Assembly (NCBI RefSeq): GCF_002005425.1
Contig: NZ_CP019704.1
Coordinates: forward strand, 186,001-250,000
Length of the DNA stretch: 64,000 nt
Reading direction: 5' to 3'
From: Polaribacter sp. BM10
GTDB taxonomy: Bacteria; Bacteroidota; Bacteroidia; Flavobacteriales; Flavobacteriaceae
Below are positions 28,882 to 38,058 of the stretch, piece by piece (within the stretch, counting starts at the first letter, position 1; each line of letters begins with the position of its first letter). Both the position numbers and the translations under genes were made by a program. A model generated the notes under the pieces. The model was not told the DNA's origin. It saw only the letters and a program-made list of their open reading frames with translations, and did no database searches.

Positions 28882-31800
28882 ATGGCAAGAAAACAAGAGA
28901 AGTACACTGTAAAAAAGTTTAATAAAATCTCAATTGGTTTATCATCACCAGAAGCTATTTTAGAAATTTCTAAAGGTGAAGTTTTAAAACCAGAAACAAT
29001 AAATTACCGTACGCACAAACCAGAAAGAGATGGTTTATTTTGTGAGCGTATTTTTGGTCCTGTAAAGGATTATGAATGTGCCTGTGGAAAGTACAAAAGA
29101 ATTCGCTACAAAGGTATCGTTTGTGATAGATGTGGTGTAGAAGTAACAGAAAAGAAAGTACGTAGAGATAGAGTAGGACACATCAATTTAGTGGTTCCTG
29201 TTGCTCATATATGGTATTTTAGATCATTACCTAACAAAATGGGTTACCTTTTAGGTTTACCTTCTAAAAAGTTAGATATGATTATTTACTATGAGAGATA
29301 CGTAGTAATTCAGCCAGGTATTGCTAAAAATGTAGAAGGAGAACCATTGCAAAAAATGGATTTCTTAACAGAAGAAGAATACTTAGATATTGCTGATGAA
29401 TTACCACAAGATAATCAATATTTAGAAGATTCAGACCCAAACAAGTTTATCGCTAAAATGGGTGCTGAGTGTTTAATTGACTTATTAGCAAGAATCGATT
29501 TAGAGCAATTATCTTTCGATCTAAGACATAAAGCAAACACAGAAACTTCTAAACAACGTAAAACAGAAGCATTAAAGCGTTTAAATGTTGTTGAGGCATT
29601 TAGAGATTCTCAAAAAAATAGAGAAAATAATCCTGAGTGGATGATTATGAAGGCGGTTCCGGTAATTCCACCAGAATTAAGACCTTTGGTCCCATTAGAT
29701 GGAGGTCGTTTTGCTACTTCAGATTTAAATGATTTATATAGAAGAGTTATTATTAGAAACAACCGTTTAAAGAGGTTAGTTGAAATTAAAGCTCCAGAAG
29801 TTATTTTACGTAATGAAAAACGTATGTTACAAGAATCTGTAGATTCTTTATTTGATAACACACGTAAATCATCTGCAGTAAAAACAGAATCTAACAGACC
29901 TTTAAAATCATTATCAGATTCATTAAAAGGTAAACAAGGACGTTTCCGTCAGAATTTATTAGGAAAGCGTGTTGATTATTCTGCACGTTCTGTAATTGTT
30001 GTTGGTCCAGAAATGAAATTATCTGAATGTGGATTGCCAAAAGATATGGCAGCAGAACTTTACAAGCCTTTTGTAATTAGAAAATTAATTGAAAGAGGTA
30101 TTGTTAAGACTGTAAAATCTGCAAAGAAAATTATAGATAGAAAAGAACCAGTTGTTTGGGATATTTTAGAAAATGTAATTAAAGGGCATCCAGTATTATT
30201 AAACAGGGCTCCTACGTTACACAGATTAGGTATTCAAGCTTTTCAACCAAAATTAATTGAAGGAAAAGCTATACAATTACACCCTTTAGCATGTTCTGCA
30301 TTTAATGCAGATTTTGATGGGGATCAAATGGCTGTTCACTTACCATTAGGACCAGAAGCTATTTTAGAAGCACAATTATTAATGTTGGCTTCTCATAATA
30401 TCTTAAACCCTGCAAATGGTGCTCCAGTAACTGTACCTTCTCAGGATATGGTTCTTGGTTTATATTATATGACAAAAGAAAGAGTTTCTACTCCAGATGT
30501 GCCTATTAAAGGTGAAGGATTAACTTTTTATTCTCCAGAAGAAGTAACTATTGCTTTTAATGAAGAAAAAGTTGATTTAAATGCTGGTATTAAAGTAAGA
30601 ACTCAAGATATAGATGAAAATGGAGAACAAGTAACTAGAATTATTAAAACTACTGTTGGTAGAGTTTTATTTAATGAAGTTGTTCCTCCGGCTGCAGGTT
30701 ATATTAATGAAGTATTAACTAAGAAAAATTTACGTGGAATTATTGGTGGTATTTTAAAAGCTACTAATATTCCTACTACTGGAGAATTCTTAGATAATAT
30801 TAAGAATATGGGCTATAAATTTGCTTTCCAAGGTGGTTTATCATTCTCATTAGGAGATATTATTATTCCTGCAGAAAAGCAAGGAATGATTGATGCAGCA
30901 AACAAAGAAGTAGAAGCAATTGTAGGTAACTATAATATGGGTATGTTAACGCAGAAAGAGCGTTACAACCAGGTAATTGATATTTGGGGAAGAACAAATA
31001 ACGATTTAACTGAGTTATCTATGAAACGTTTACGTGAAGATCAACAAGGTTTCAACTCGGTATACATGATGCTTGATTCTGGGGCAAGGGGTTCTAAAGA
31101 ACAGATTCGTCAGTTAACAGGTATGCGTGGATTAATGGCAAAACCTAAAAAATCTACTGCAGGAGGTGGAGAAATTATTGAAAACCCAATTCTTTCTAAC
31201 TTTAAGGAAGGTTTATCAATTTTAGAATACTTCATTTCTACTCACGGTGCGCGTAAAGGTCTTGCCGATACAGCATTAAAAACAGCCGATGCTGGTTATT
31301 TAACACGTAGATTAGTAGATGTTTCTCAAGATGTTATTATCAACGAAGAAGATTGTGGTACATTAAGAGGTTTAGAAGTTGCTCCATTAAAGAAAAATGA
31401 TGAGATTGTAGAATCTTTATCAGATAGAATTGAAGGACGTATTTCTTTAAATAACGTTTATCATCCAATAACTGAAGACTTAATTTTAGAAGCTAATCAA
31501 CCTATTACTTATCAATTAGCAAAAGCAGTTGAAGAGTCTGGTGTAGATAGTGTAGAAGTTAGATCTCCTTTATCTTGTGAGTCTACAAAAGGTATTTGTG
31601 CAAAATGTTACGGGCAGAGTTTATCTACCCTTAATAAAGTACAAATCGGTGAAGCAGTTGGTGTAATTGCAGCGCAATCTATTGGTGAACCAGGTACACA
31701 GTTAACGTTACGTACATTCCACGTTGGTGGGGTAGCAGGTAACATTTCTGAAGACAATAAGTTAATAGCTAAATTTGACGGTAACGTAAGTATAGAAGAC

Positions 31801-33156
31801 TTAAGAACTGTTGTTGGTAAGGATAGTGAAGGCAACGATGTAGATATTGTAATTTCTAGAACAGCAGAAATTAAAATTATAGATAAGAAAACAGGAATTA
31901 CTCAAAGTACAAACATTATACCTTATGGTTCTATTATCTTTGATAAAGATAGAAAGACGATTAAGAAAGGTGATGTGATTGTACAATGGGATCCATTTAA
32001 CGGTGTAATTGTTTCTGAATTTAGTGGACGAGTTAAGTTTGATAACTTAGAACAAGGTATTAATTACTCTGTTGAAGTTGATGAGCAAACTGGTTTCCAA
32101 GAAAAGGTAATGATCGATTCTAAGAACAAGAAAATTATCGCTTCATTGATTATTGAAGATGAAGATGGTAATGCTTTACGTTCTTACAGTTTACCAGTAG
32201 GAGCACACTTAATGATTGATGATGGACAGATGGTAGAATCTGGACATACGTTAGTTAAAATACCAAGAAAATCTGGTAAAGCAGGTGATATTACAGGAGG
32301 TTTACCTCGTGTTACAGAATTGTTTGAAGCACGAAACCCTTCTAATCCATCAGTAGTATCAGAGATAGACGGTGTTGTTTCTTTCGGTAAAATTAAGCGT
32401 GGTAATAGAGAAATTATTGTTGAATCTAAAACTGGAGATATTAGTAAGTATTTAGTTAAACTTTCTAACCAAATTTTAGTTCAAGAAAATGACTTTATTA
32501 AAGCTGGTATGCCATTATCAGACGGAGCTACAACTCCTTCAGATATATTAAGAATTAAAGGACCATCTGCAGTTCAAGAATACTTAGTAAACGAAATTCA
32601 AGAAGTATATCGTTTACAAGGTGTAAAAATTAATGACAAGCATTTCGAAGTAGTTGTACGTCAAATGATGCGTAAAGTTAAGATTATTGATTCTGGAGAT
32701 ACTTTATTTTTAGAGAATCAATTAATTCACAAAATTGACTTTATCAAAGATAATGATGCAATTTACGGAATGAAAGTTGTTGAAAATGCCGGAGATTCTG
32801 AAAATTTAAGAGCGGGACAGATTATTTCTGCACGTCAATTAAGAGATGAGAATTCTTTATTAAGAAGAAACGATCAAAACTTAGTTGAAGCTAGAGATGC
32901 GAGACCAGCAACAGCAGAACAAGTATTACAAGGTATTACAAGAGCATCTTTACAGACGAAATCATTTATTTCTGCAGCTTCTTTCCAGGAAACTACAAAA
33001 GTATTAAATGAAGCAGCTGTAAGCGGTAAAGTAGATACTTTAGAAGGATTGAAAGAAAATGTAATTGTAGGTAAGAGAATACCAGCAGGTACAGGTATGA
33101 GAGCTTATGAAAACATACTAGTTGGTCCTAAAGACGAAATAGAACAAAGTTTCTAA
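28882..33156 (+). CDS. rpoC: DNA-directed RNA polymerase subunit beta'
   Basis: A 1424-aa catalytic subunit. The zinc-binding N terminus is [20 protein letters not shown], the active-site Mg motif is [10 protein letters not shown], the second zinc site includes [13 protein letters not shown], and the trigger-loop/bridge-helix region has [20 protein letters not shown]. It is cotranscribed with rpoB. Confidence 0.98.
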   Translation: MARKQEKYTVKKFNKISIGLSSPEAILEISKGEVLKPETINYRTHKPERDGLFCERIFGPVKDYECACGKYKRIRYKGIVCDRCGVEVTEKKVRRDRVGHINLVVPVAHIWYFRSLPNKMGYLLGLPSKKLDMIIYYERYVVIQPGIAKNVEGEPLQKMDFLTEEEYLDIADELPQDNQYLEDSDPNKFIAKMGAECLIDLLARIDLEQLSFDLRHKANTETSKQRKTEALKRLNVVEAFRDSQKNRENNPEWMIMKAVPVIPPELRPLVPLDGGRFATSDLNDLYRRVIIRNNRLKRLVEIKAPEVILRNEKRMLQESVDSLFDNTRKSSAVKTESNRPLKSLSDSLKGKQGRFRQNLLGKRVDYSARSVIVVGPEMKLSECGLPKDMAAELYKPFVIRKLIERGIVKTVKSAKKIIDRKEPVVWDILENVIKGHPVLLNRAPTLHRLGIQAFQPKLIEGKAIQLHPLACSAFNADFDGDQMAVHLPLGPEAILEAQLLMLASHNILNPANGAPVTVPSQDMVLGLYYMTKERVSTPDVPIKGEGLTFYSPEEVTIAFNEEKVDLNAGIKVRTQDIDENGEQVTRIIKTTVGRVLFNEVVPPAAGYINEVLTKKNLRGIIGGILKATNIPTTGEFLDNIKNMGYKFAFQGGLSFSLGDIIIPAEKQGMIDAANKEVEAIVGNYNMGMLTQKERYNQVIDIWGRTNNDLTELSMKRLREDQQGFNSVYMMLDSGARGSKEQIRQLTGMRGLMAKPKKSTAGGGEIIENPILSNFKEGLSILEYFISTHGARKGLADTALKTADAGYLTRRLVDVSQDVIINEEDCGTLRGLEVAPLKKNDEIVESLSDRIEGRISLNNVYHPITEDLILEANQPITYQLAKAVEESGVDSVEVRSPLSCESTKGICAKCYGQSLSTLNKVQIGEAVGVIAAQSIGEPGTQLTLRTFHVGGVAGNISEDNKLIAKFDGNVSIEDLRTVVGKDSEGNDVDIVISRTAEIKIIDKKTGITQSTNIIPYGSIIFDKDRKTIKKGDVIVQWDPFNGVIVSEFSGRVKFDNLEQGINYSVEVDEQTGFQEKVMIDSKNKKIIASLIIEDEDGNALRSYSLPVGAHLMIDDGQMVESGHTLVKIPRKSGKAGDITGGLPRVTELFEARNPSNPSVVSEIDGVVSFGKIKRGNREIIVESKTGDISKYLVKLSNQILVQENDFIKAGMPLSDGATTPSDILRIKGPSAVQEYLVNEIQEVYRLQGVKINDKHFEVVVRQMMRKVKIIDSGDTLFLENQLIHKIDFIKDNDAIYGMKVVENAGDSENLRAGQIISARQLRDENSLLRRNDQNLVEARDARPATAEQVLQGITRASLQTKSFISAASFQETTKVLNEAAVSGKVDTLEGLKENVIVGKRIPAGTGMRAYENILVGPKDEIEQSF

Positions 33157-33185
33157 TAGTGTAGCTTTTATTAGTAATATATTTT

Positions 33186-33239
33186 AAAAGTTGAATTGTT
33201 TACTGTAACTTATTTACATTATTCAATTCAACTTTTTTT
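33186..33239 (+). terminator. terminator after rpoC
   Basis: AAAAGTTGAATTG (33186-33198) pairs with CAATTCAACTTTT (33224-33236), with a 25-nt loop, followed by a U tract. The large loop is unusual but the stem is perfect. The DUF3467 gene follows and may receive read-through. Confidence 0.7.
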
Positions 33240-33270
33240 ATTATAAATTAATTGATATATAAACAAGATT

Positions 33271-33582
33271 ATGGAAGAAAATCAAAATAAAGACGGACAA
33301 TTAAATATAGAATTAGATCAAGAAATTGCTGAAGGTACATATTCTAATTTAGCTATAATTAATCATTCTGTTTCAGAGTTTATAGTAGATTTTATTAATA
33401 TTATGCCTGGTGTACCAAAGGCCAAAGTAAAGTCTAGAATTATTTTAACTCCGCAACATGCAAAAAGACTTTCTAAGGCATTGGCAGAAAATGTTAGAAA
33501 GTTTGAACAACAAAACGGTGAAATTAAAGATTATGAACAACCACCAATTCCAATGAATTTTGGGCCAACTGGTGAAGCATAA
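33271..33582 (+). CDS. DUF3467 family protein
   Basis: A 103-aa protein with the DUF3467 pattern: EGTYSNLAIINHSVSEFIVDF, then ...GVPKAKVKSRIILTPQHAKRL and a C-terminal PPIPMNFGP. The family is small, widespread, and often placed right after rpoC in flavobacteria; its function is unknown. It ends 35 bp before aroC (convergent) with a shared terminator between. Confidence 0.87.
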   Translation: MEENQNKDGQLNIELDQEIAEGTYSNLAIINHSVSEFIVDFINIMPGVPKAKVKSRIILTPQHAKRLSKALAENVRKFEQQNGEIKDYEQPPIPMNFGPTGEA

Positions 33583-33615
33583 AAAAAGCGAAACTTTTTA
33601 AAGTTTCGCTTTTTT
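33581..33615. terminator. bidirectional terminator between DUF3467 gene and aroC
   Basis: Stem with core GCGAAACTT / AAGTTTCGC and a 4-nt loop, with an A run on one side and a T run on the other, so it can terminate both convergent genes. Confidence 0.85.
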
Positions 33616-33616
33616 A

Positions 33617-34681
33617 TTATATTTTTCTTGTTTTGTTTAATAACCAAAAATCTGCTAATACTAGCGCAGTCATGGCTTCGACAATAGGTACAGCTCTTGG
33701 TACAACGCAAGGATCATGACGCCCTTTACCAGTTATCTCTGTAACTTCATAATCAGAATTTATAGTTTGTTGATTTGTCATTATTGTAGCAACAGGTTTA
33801 AAAGCTACTCTAAAGTAAATATCCATTCCGTTACTAATACCTCCTTGGATTCCTCCAGAAAGATTAGATTCAGTAGATCCATCAGCATTAAAAATGTCAT
33901 TATGCTCAGATCCTTTCATTTTTGCACCACAAAACCCGCTACCAAACTCAAAACCTTTAACAGCATTAATAGATAACATTGCTTTACCTAATTCTGCATG
34001 CAATTTATTAAATATAGGTTCACCTAAGCCAACAGGTATATTTTGAGCAACACATGTAATAGTACCGCCAATAGTATCTCCTGCTTTTCTTATTTCTTGA
34101 ATTTTAGCAATCATTTTATCTGCAGAACTTTCATCCGGACATCTAACAATGTTGTTTTCTGTCTTAGAAAAATCTAAATCTTGATAAGGCTTATCAATAA
34201 AAATATCGCCTACAGAAGAAGTAAAAGCATTAATTTTCATAGATGCTATTAATTGTTTTGCTAAAGCGCCAGCAACAACCCAATTGGCAGTTTCTCTAGC
34301 AGAGCTTCTACCACCACCTCTATAATCTCTACCTCCAAATTTTTTATCATACGTGTAATCTGCATGCGAAGGTCTATAAACATTGGTGTTATGATTGTAA
34401 TCTTTAGATTTCTGATTGGTATTTCTAATAATAAAACCAATAGAAGTACCTGTAGTTTTTTCTTCAAATATACCAGATAAAAACTCTACCGTATCTGGTT
34501 CTTTTCGTTGTGTTACAATTTTAGATTGACCAGGTTTACGTCTATTCAATTCATTTTGAATAGCTTCTAAATCAATTTTTAACCCAGCAGGAAAACCATC
34601 AATTACACCACCAATAGCGGTTCCGTGAGATTCACCGTAAGTGGTTACTTTTAATAATTTTCCAAAAGAATTAAATGCCAT
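33617..34681 (-). CDS. aroC: chorismate synthase
   Basis: A 354-aa FMN-dependent enzyme converting EPSP to chorismate, the last shared step of aromatic amino-acid synthesis. Signatures: [18 protein letters not shown] near the N terminus, [20 protein letters not shown] and GRSSARETA in the middle, and [20 protein letters not shown] near the C terminus. No other aro genes are adjacent. Confidence 0.97.
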   Translation of the reverse strand: MAFNSFGKLLKVTTYGESHGTAIGGVIDGFPAGLKIDLEAIQNELNRRKPGQSKIVTQRKEPDTVEFLSGIFEEKTTGTSIGFIIRNTNQKSKDYNHNTNVYRPSHADYTYDKKFGGRDYRGGGRSSARETANWVVAGALAKQLIASMKINAFTSSVGDIFIDKPYQDLDFSKTENNIVRCPDESSADKMIAKIQEIRKAGDTIGGTITCVAQNIPVGLGEPIFNKLHAELGKAMLSINAVKGFEFGSGFCGAKMKGSEHNDIFNADGSTESNLSGGIQGGISNGMDIYFRVAFKPVATIMTNQQTINSDYEVTEITGKGRHDPCVVPRAVPIVEAMTALVLADFWLLNKTRKI

Positions 34682-34699
34682 TTTTTTTGTATTTATTTA

Positions 34700-34707
34700 C
34701 AAATATA
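34700..34707 (-). promoter_or_regulatory. -7 promoter element of aroC
   Basis: TATATTTG on the minus strand, 18 bp before the aroC start codon, matching TAnnTTTG. No clear -33 element is seen. Confidence 0.5.
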
Positions 34708-34875
34708 ATAAAGTGTTCTTGATGATATTATCTTTTGTAATATTTTAAATGATACCTATAATTTTTATTTTTTGGTGATAGTCTGAATATTAGTGTTATA
34801 GAGAATTAAAAATATTATTTTCAAATTTTTTTAAAAAAAACTTCATTTTTGTTTTTCAGAATTAAAAAACCTTTC

Positions 34876-34883
34876 TATATTTG
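34876..34883 (+). promoter_or_regulatory. -7 promoter element of tRNA-Ser
   Basis: TATATTTG, 34 bp before tRNA-Ser, matching TAnnTTTG. A TTTG at 34848-34851 is a little too far upstream (24 bp) to be a convincing -33 box. Confidence 0.5.
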
Positions 34884-34917
34884 CATCCGCATTCAGGGAA
34901 TACCTGATGAGACACTT

Positions 34918-35005
34918 GGAGAAATGGCAGAGTGGTCGAATGCGGCAGTCTTGAAAACTGTTGACTGTAACAGGTCCGGGGGTTCGAATCCCTCTTTCTC
35001 CGCCA
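34918..35005 (+). tRNA. tRNA-Ser (TGA), integration target of the genomic island
   Basis: A class II tRNA with acceptor GGAGAAA / TTTCTCC, anticodon loop CTTGAAA, a long variable arm and T arm GGGGGTTCGAATCCC. The mature part ends at the discriminator G (35002) and is followed by an encoded CCA, unlike the other five tRNAs in the window. The last bases are duplicated 22 kb downstream, so the current 3' end was supplied by the integrated element. Confidence 0.95.
34991..35003 (+). repeat. attachment site (tRNA side) of the genomic island
   Basis: CCTCTTTCTCCGC, the 3' end of tRNA-Ser, is repeated exactly at 57147-57159. The integrase gene lies 240 bp inside this end. Confidence 0.8.
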
Positions 35006-35025
35006 GAATTTATTCAAAATTAGCT

Positions 35026-35064
35026 AAAGTCCTGCAAACACTATGTTTACAGGGCTTTCTTTTT
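35026..35064 (+). terminator. terminator just inside the island, after tRNA-Ser
   Basis: The stem AAAGTCCTG..AAAC / GTTT..CAGGGCTTT has one C/A mismatch and a 5-nt loop and is followed by a T run. It likely replaces the tRNA's own terminator, which was displaced to 57161. Confidence 0.75.
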
Positions 35065-35115
35065 ACCCCAAAACATCAAAAAGTGTATTAAATACCATTC
35101 TGTAGGATACCTATT

Positions 35116-35240
35116 AGGTTACCTTTTTAAAACCTTTTTTAGGTCACCTATTTGTTGATAACTATATGTAAATCAGTTACTTGTATCTAAAATAAGACCT
35201 AAATATTTTGTAAATTAATGTATAATTTTAAAGGTCACCA
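35116..35240 (+). repeat. three AGGTNACC sites between att site and integrase gene
   Basis: AGGTTACCT (35116-35124), AGGTCACCT (35141-35149) and AGGTCACCA (35232-35240). The first two are perfect odd palindromes; the third ends 2 bp before the integrase ATG. They could be arm-type or excisionase sites, or an operator for integrase autoregulation. Confidence 0.5.
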
Positions 35241-35242
35241 GA

Positions 35243-36493
35243 ATGAACAAAACATTTGGATTATTATTCTACTTGAAAAAAAACAAGGTAGATGCACAGG
35301 GTAAATGCCCTATTTATTTGCGAATTACTATAGATGGAAAGCGCAAAGAAATCAGTACAAAACGCATTATTGAGATTGAAAAATGGAACAATCAAGGAAA
35401 TAAAGCAATAGGACGCACAGAAGATATCAAAGAATTAAACGCTTATCTAGATGCTCTTACTACTAGGGTTTATCAATCTCAAAGAGATTTAACACAAGAT
35501 AATAAAATAGTAACAGCAGAAACACTTAAAAATAAGATTTTAGGAATTGAAGAAAAAGAAAGGACACTTATAACAATTTTTGAAAATCATAATAAGCAAG
35601 TAGAAAAATTAATAGGTAAAGAGTTTTCAGCAGGTACTTTAGAACGTTATAAAACAGTTTGTAAACATTTGCAAGAGTTTATGCAATTACAGTATAAAAT
35701 TAGCGATATAAGTATCAAGTTAATTACTCATAAATTTATAACAGATTTTGAGTTTTATTTAAAAACAGAAAGAAACTGTGGCCATAATAGTACAGTTAAA
35801 TATATTAAGAACTTTAAGAAAATAGTAAGAATTGCAATTGCTAATAATTGGATTAACAATGACCCTTTTTTAAGTTATAAAGTGCGGTTGAAAGAAGTAG
35901 AACGTCAATTTCTAACAGAAGATGAAATTCAAGCAATGTTAGAAAAAAAGCTACATACAAAGCGATTAGAACAAGTAAGAGATATTTTTGTTTTTTGTTG
36001 CTTTACTGGTTTAGCCTATAGTGATGTTAAGAAACTAACTAAAGATAATTTAGTATTTGGTATTGATGGAGAAAAATGGATAAAAGTAAAACGTACTAAA
36101 ACAGATACACGTAGTAATATTCCATTATTACCAACAGCTTTAGAAATCATAAAAAAGTATGAGAACCATCCTGAAGCGGTAAGTAAAGAAGTGCTACTTC
36201 CTGTATTAAGTAATCAAAAATCAAATGCTTATCTAAAGGAAATAGCGGACTTGTGTGATATCAATAAGAATTTAACAACACATTTAGCACGTCATACCTT
36301 TGCAACTACTGTAACGCTTTCTAATGGTGTTCCAATGGAATCTGTAAGTAAAATGTTAGGACATAAATCATTAAAAACTACACAACACTATGCTAAAGTG
36401 TTGGATAGAAAGGTTAGTGATGATATGGCAATCTTAAAACAAAAATTTACAAATAAAATTAATATTGATGCTTCCAATAGAATAGCAAATTAA
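35243..36493 (+). CDS. site-specific integrase (Bacteroidota tyrosine recombinase)
   Basis: A 416-aa integrase with three parts: an N-terminal arm-binding domain (KNKVDAQGKCPIYLRITIDG), a SAM-like core-binding domain (about 105-215) and a catalytic domain. HxxR is present as HLARHTFATT (about 347), then LGHKSLKTTQHYA with the nucleophile Tyr at about 382. The first catalytic Arg is missing: TGLAYSD (about 255) has Ala where other recombinases have Arg, as in some Bacteroides integrases such as IntDOT, which also lacks that Arg. It is the gene nearest the tRNA att site and most likely integrates and excises the island. Confidence 0.92.
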   Translation: MNKTFGLLFYLKKNKVDAQGKCPIYLRITIDGKRKEISTKRIIEIEKWNNQGNKAIGRTEDIKELNAYLDALTTRVYQSQRDLTQDNKIVTAETLKNKILGIEEKERTLITIFENHNKQVEKLIGKEFSAGTLERYKTVCKHLQEFMQLQYKISDISIKLITHKFITDFEFYLKTERNCGHNSTVKYIKNFKKIVRIAIANNWINNDPFLSYKVRLKEVERQFLTEDEIQAMLEKKLHTKRLEQVRDIFVFCCFTGLAYSDVKKLTKDNLVFGIDGEKWIKVKRTKTDTRSNIPLLPTALEIIKKYENHPEAVSKEVLLPVLSNQKSNAYLKEIADLCDINKNLTTHLARHTFATTVTLSNGVPMESVSKMLGHKSLKTTQHYAKVLDRKVSDDMAILKQKFTNKINIDASNRIAN

Positions 36494-36525
36494 TCTATAT
36501 AATCGAACCATATCAGTATATGCTT

Positions 36526-36550
36526 AAACCCTTGTTAAATCAAGGGTTTT
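36526..36550 (+). terminator. intrinsic terminator of the integrase gene
   Basis: Stem AAACCCTTG / CAAGGGTTT with loop TTAAAT, followed by TT and a weak T tract. Confidence 0.75.
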
Positions 36551-36676
36551 TCTGTTAAAAAGTATGTCTGTTTCGTTAATAACTGTGAATAACTTATTCT
36601 TTAAAATCAATCATTTTGACGTATATTGTATGTTAGAAATCAGGTAGTTAATACCGTTTAATATTTATTATATACA

Positions 36677-36940
36677 ATGACATTTGAAGTAATTACAAAG
36701 GATGATTTAAAGACTCTAAAACAGGAAATCATTACAGAACTAAAGACAATTTTAGGAAGCCAAACAGAGCAAAAAAAATGGTTAAAATCAGTAGACGTTC
36801 GTGAGATGTTAAATATCTCTCCAGGAACTTTGCAGAATTTACGAATCAATGGAACATTACCTTATACTAAAATGGGGAAAATGATGTACTATGAGTATAG
36901 TGATGTAGTAAATGTTTTAAACCAAAACAAAAGTGCATAG
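36677..36940 (+). CDS. excisionase-like helix-turn-helix protein
   Basis: An 87-aa protein with an N-terminal coiled helix (about 8-30) and a MerR/excisionase-type HTH: WLKSVDVREMLNISPGTLQNLR, then GTLPYTKMGKMMYYEYSDV (about 35-80). Such proteins sit beside Bacteroidota integrases and either assist excision or act as regulators. It is followed 21 bp later by the winged-helix gene and probably begins the replication operon. Confidence 0.78.
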   Translation: MTFEVITKDDLKTLKQEIITELKTILGSQTEQKKWLKSVDVREMLNISPGTLQNLRINGTLPYTKMGKMMYYEYSDVVNVLNQNKSA

Positions 36941-36961
36941 AAGTTAAAAAAAAAAGGTCAG

Positions 36962-38032
36962 ATGAAAAAGTTTAAAAAGGAGGATTCACATCCTTTGGCG
37001 ATTAACGTGCTAAAGTTAAATCGTTACAATTACGACTTCTTAAATTGCGAGGAAGTTGTTTTTTTTGAATATATGGTTGTTAAGGGAATGGCATTTAAAA
37101 ACAAAGAGTTTTTTCATAGTTCCGAAACCATTAGAAATGAAACAGGAATTAAAAAGCATTCTTTAAAATCAATTATTACTAAGTTTGAGAGCCTTGGAAT
37201 TATCTCAATAGATGTTAAAGGGATGCCAAGAGTCAAATATTTCACTGTTCACTATCCTATAATAGTAGATTTAATACCTGAAATATACCAGTTATCTAAA
37301 AACGGTAAACTACCTTCTGATTTTAGTAAACATTTATCTGATTTCTTTATTCCTTTGGTTGATGACTACCTAAAAAAGAATAATATAAAGAATATTAAAG
37401 AAGAATTAAATAAAAAAGAAAAAATAGATGTAGAATCTGAAGGGGAGTTATCTATATCTTTTTTTAATGATTATTTATCTTCTCTTAAATATGAAAAAAA
37501 TATTTCACAAGCTGCTTTAAATTTTAATGATGTTGATTTATTTAGAGCTTTAAAAAAATATGATATTGAAGTTATTTGTGAATACATAGGTAAATATTTT
37601 GAAGAGGAACATCGACCATCTTTAAATAAATTTTTTAAGTTCGATTCTATATCTAAAAATAAATTAAAATATATTGAAAAAAAGATTGTTGATGAAAATG
37701 AATATGTTGAACAAATGCTTGATGAATTGCAAAGAATTTATAATAAGCGTATTGAAATGTATAATAAAGATGACGACCATTCAAGAGCTAAAAGCAAAAC
37801 TAAATTAGTCGTTACTTCAAGAATAAAACAACAATTAAAAACAGCCTTGATTTATCGAAATGAATTACAAATAACCCATTCATTTACTGCGTATGCAGAT
37901 GATTTGTTAAAAGGTAATTTATCTATTAGTAAGATTCTACCATATTTTCTTTCATTCAAAGAAGGTGAGTATGAAATAATAGACACGTATTTAGAACATT
38001 TTAATATTCAATATGGCTACAGTAAAAACTAA
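36962..38032 (+). CDS. winged-helix protein of unknown function, probably replication-associated
   Basis: I do not recognise this 356-aa protein as a named family. Residues about 35-100 look like a winged helix (FEYMVVKGMAF..., then SSETIRNETGIKKHSLKSII and a wing ISIDVKGMPRVKYFTV). The middle is charged and helical, and the C-terminal third has basic helices (RAKSKTKLVVTSRIKQQLK). It lies 26 bp before the polymerase-like gene and after the HTH gene, which suggests an initiator or loader for element replication. That role is inferred from context only. Confidence 0.75.
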   Translation: MKKFKKEDSHPLAINVLKLNRYNYDFLNCEEVVFFEYMVVKGMAFKNKEFFHSSETIRNETGIKKHSLKSIITKFESLGIISIDVKGMPRVKYFTVHYPIIVDLIPEIYQLSKNGKLPSDFSKHLSDFFIPLVDDYLKKNNIKNIKEELNKKEKIDVESEGELSISFFNDYLSSLKYEKNISQAALNFNDVDLFRALKKYDIEVICEYIGKYFEEEHRPSLNKFFKFDSISKNKLKYIEKKIVDENEYVEQMLDELQRIYNKRIEMYNKDDDHSRAKSKTKLVVTSRIKQQLKTALIYRNELQITHSFTAYADDLLKGNLSISKILPYFLSFKEGEYEIIDTYLEHFNIQYGYSKN

Positions 38033-38058
38033 AAATTAATCCAAAACAATCGTTTAAT

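Noticed and set aside
34849..35091. 80-codon forward ORF spanning tRNA-Ser
   Set aside because: It runs through the tRNA gene, which explains its conserved-looking sequence.
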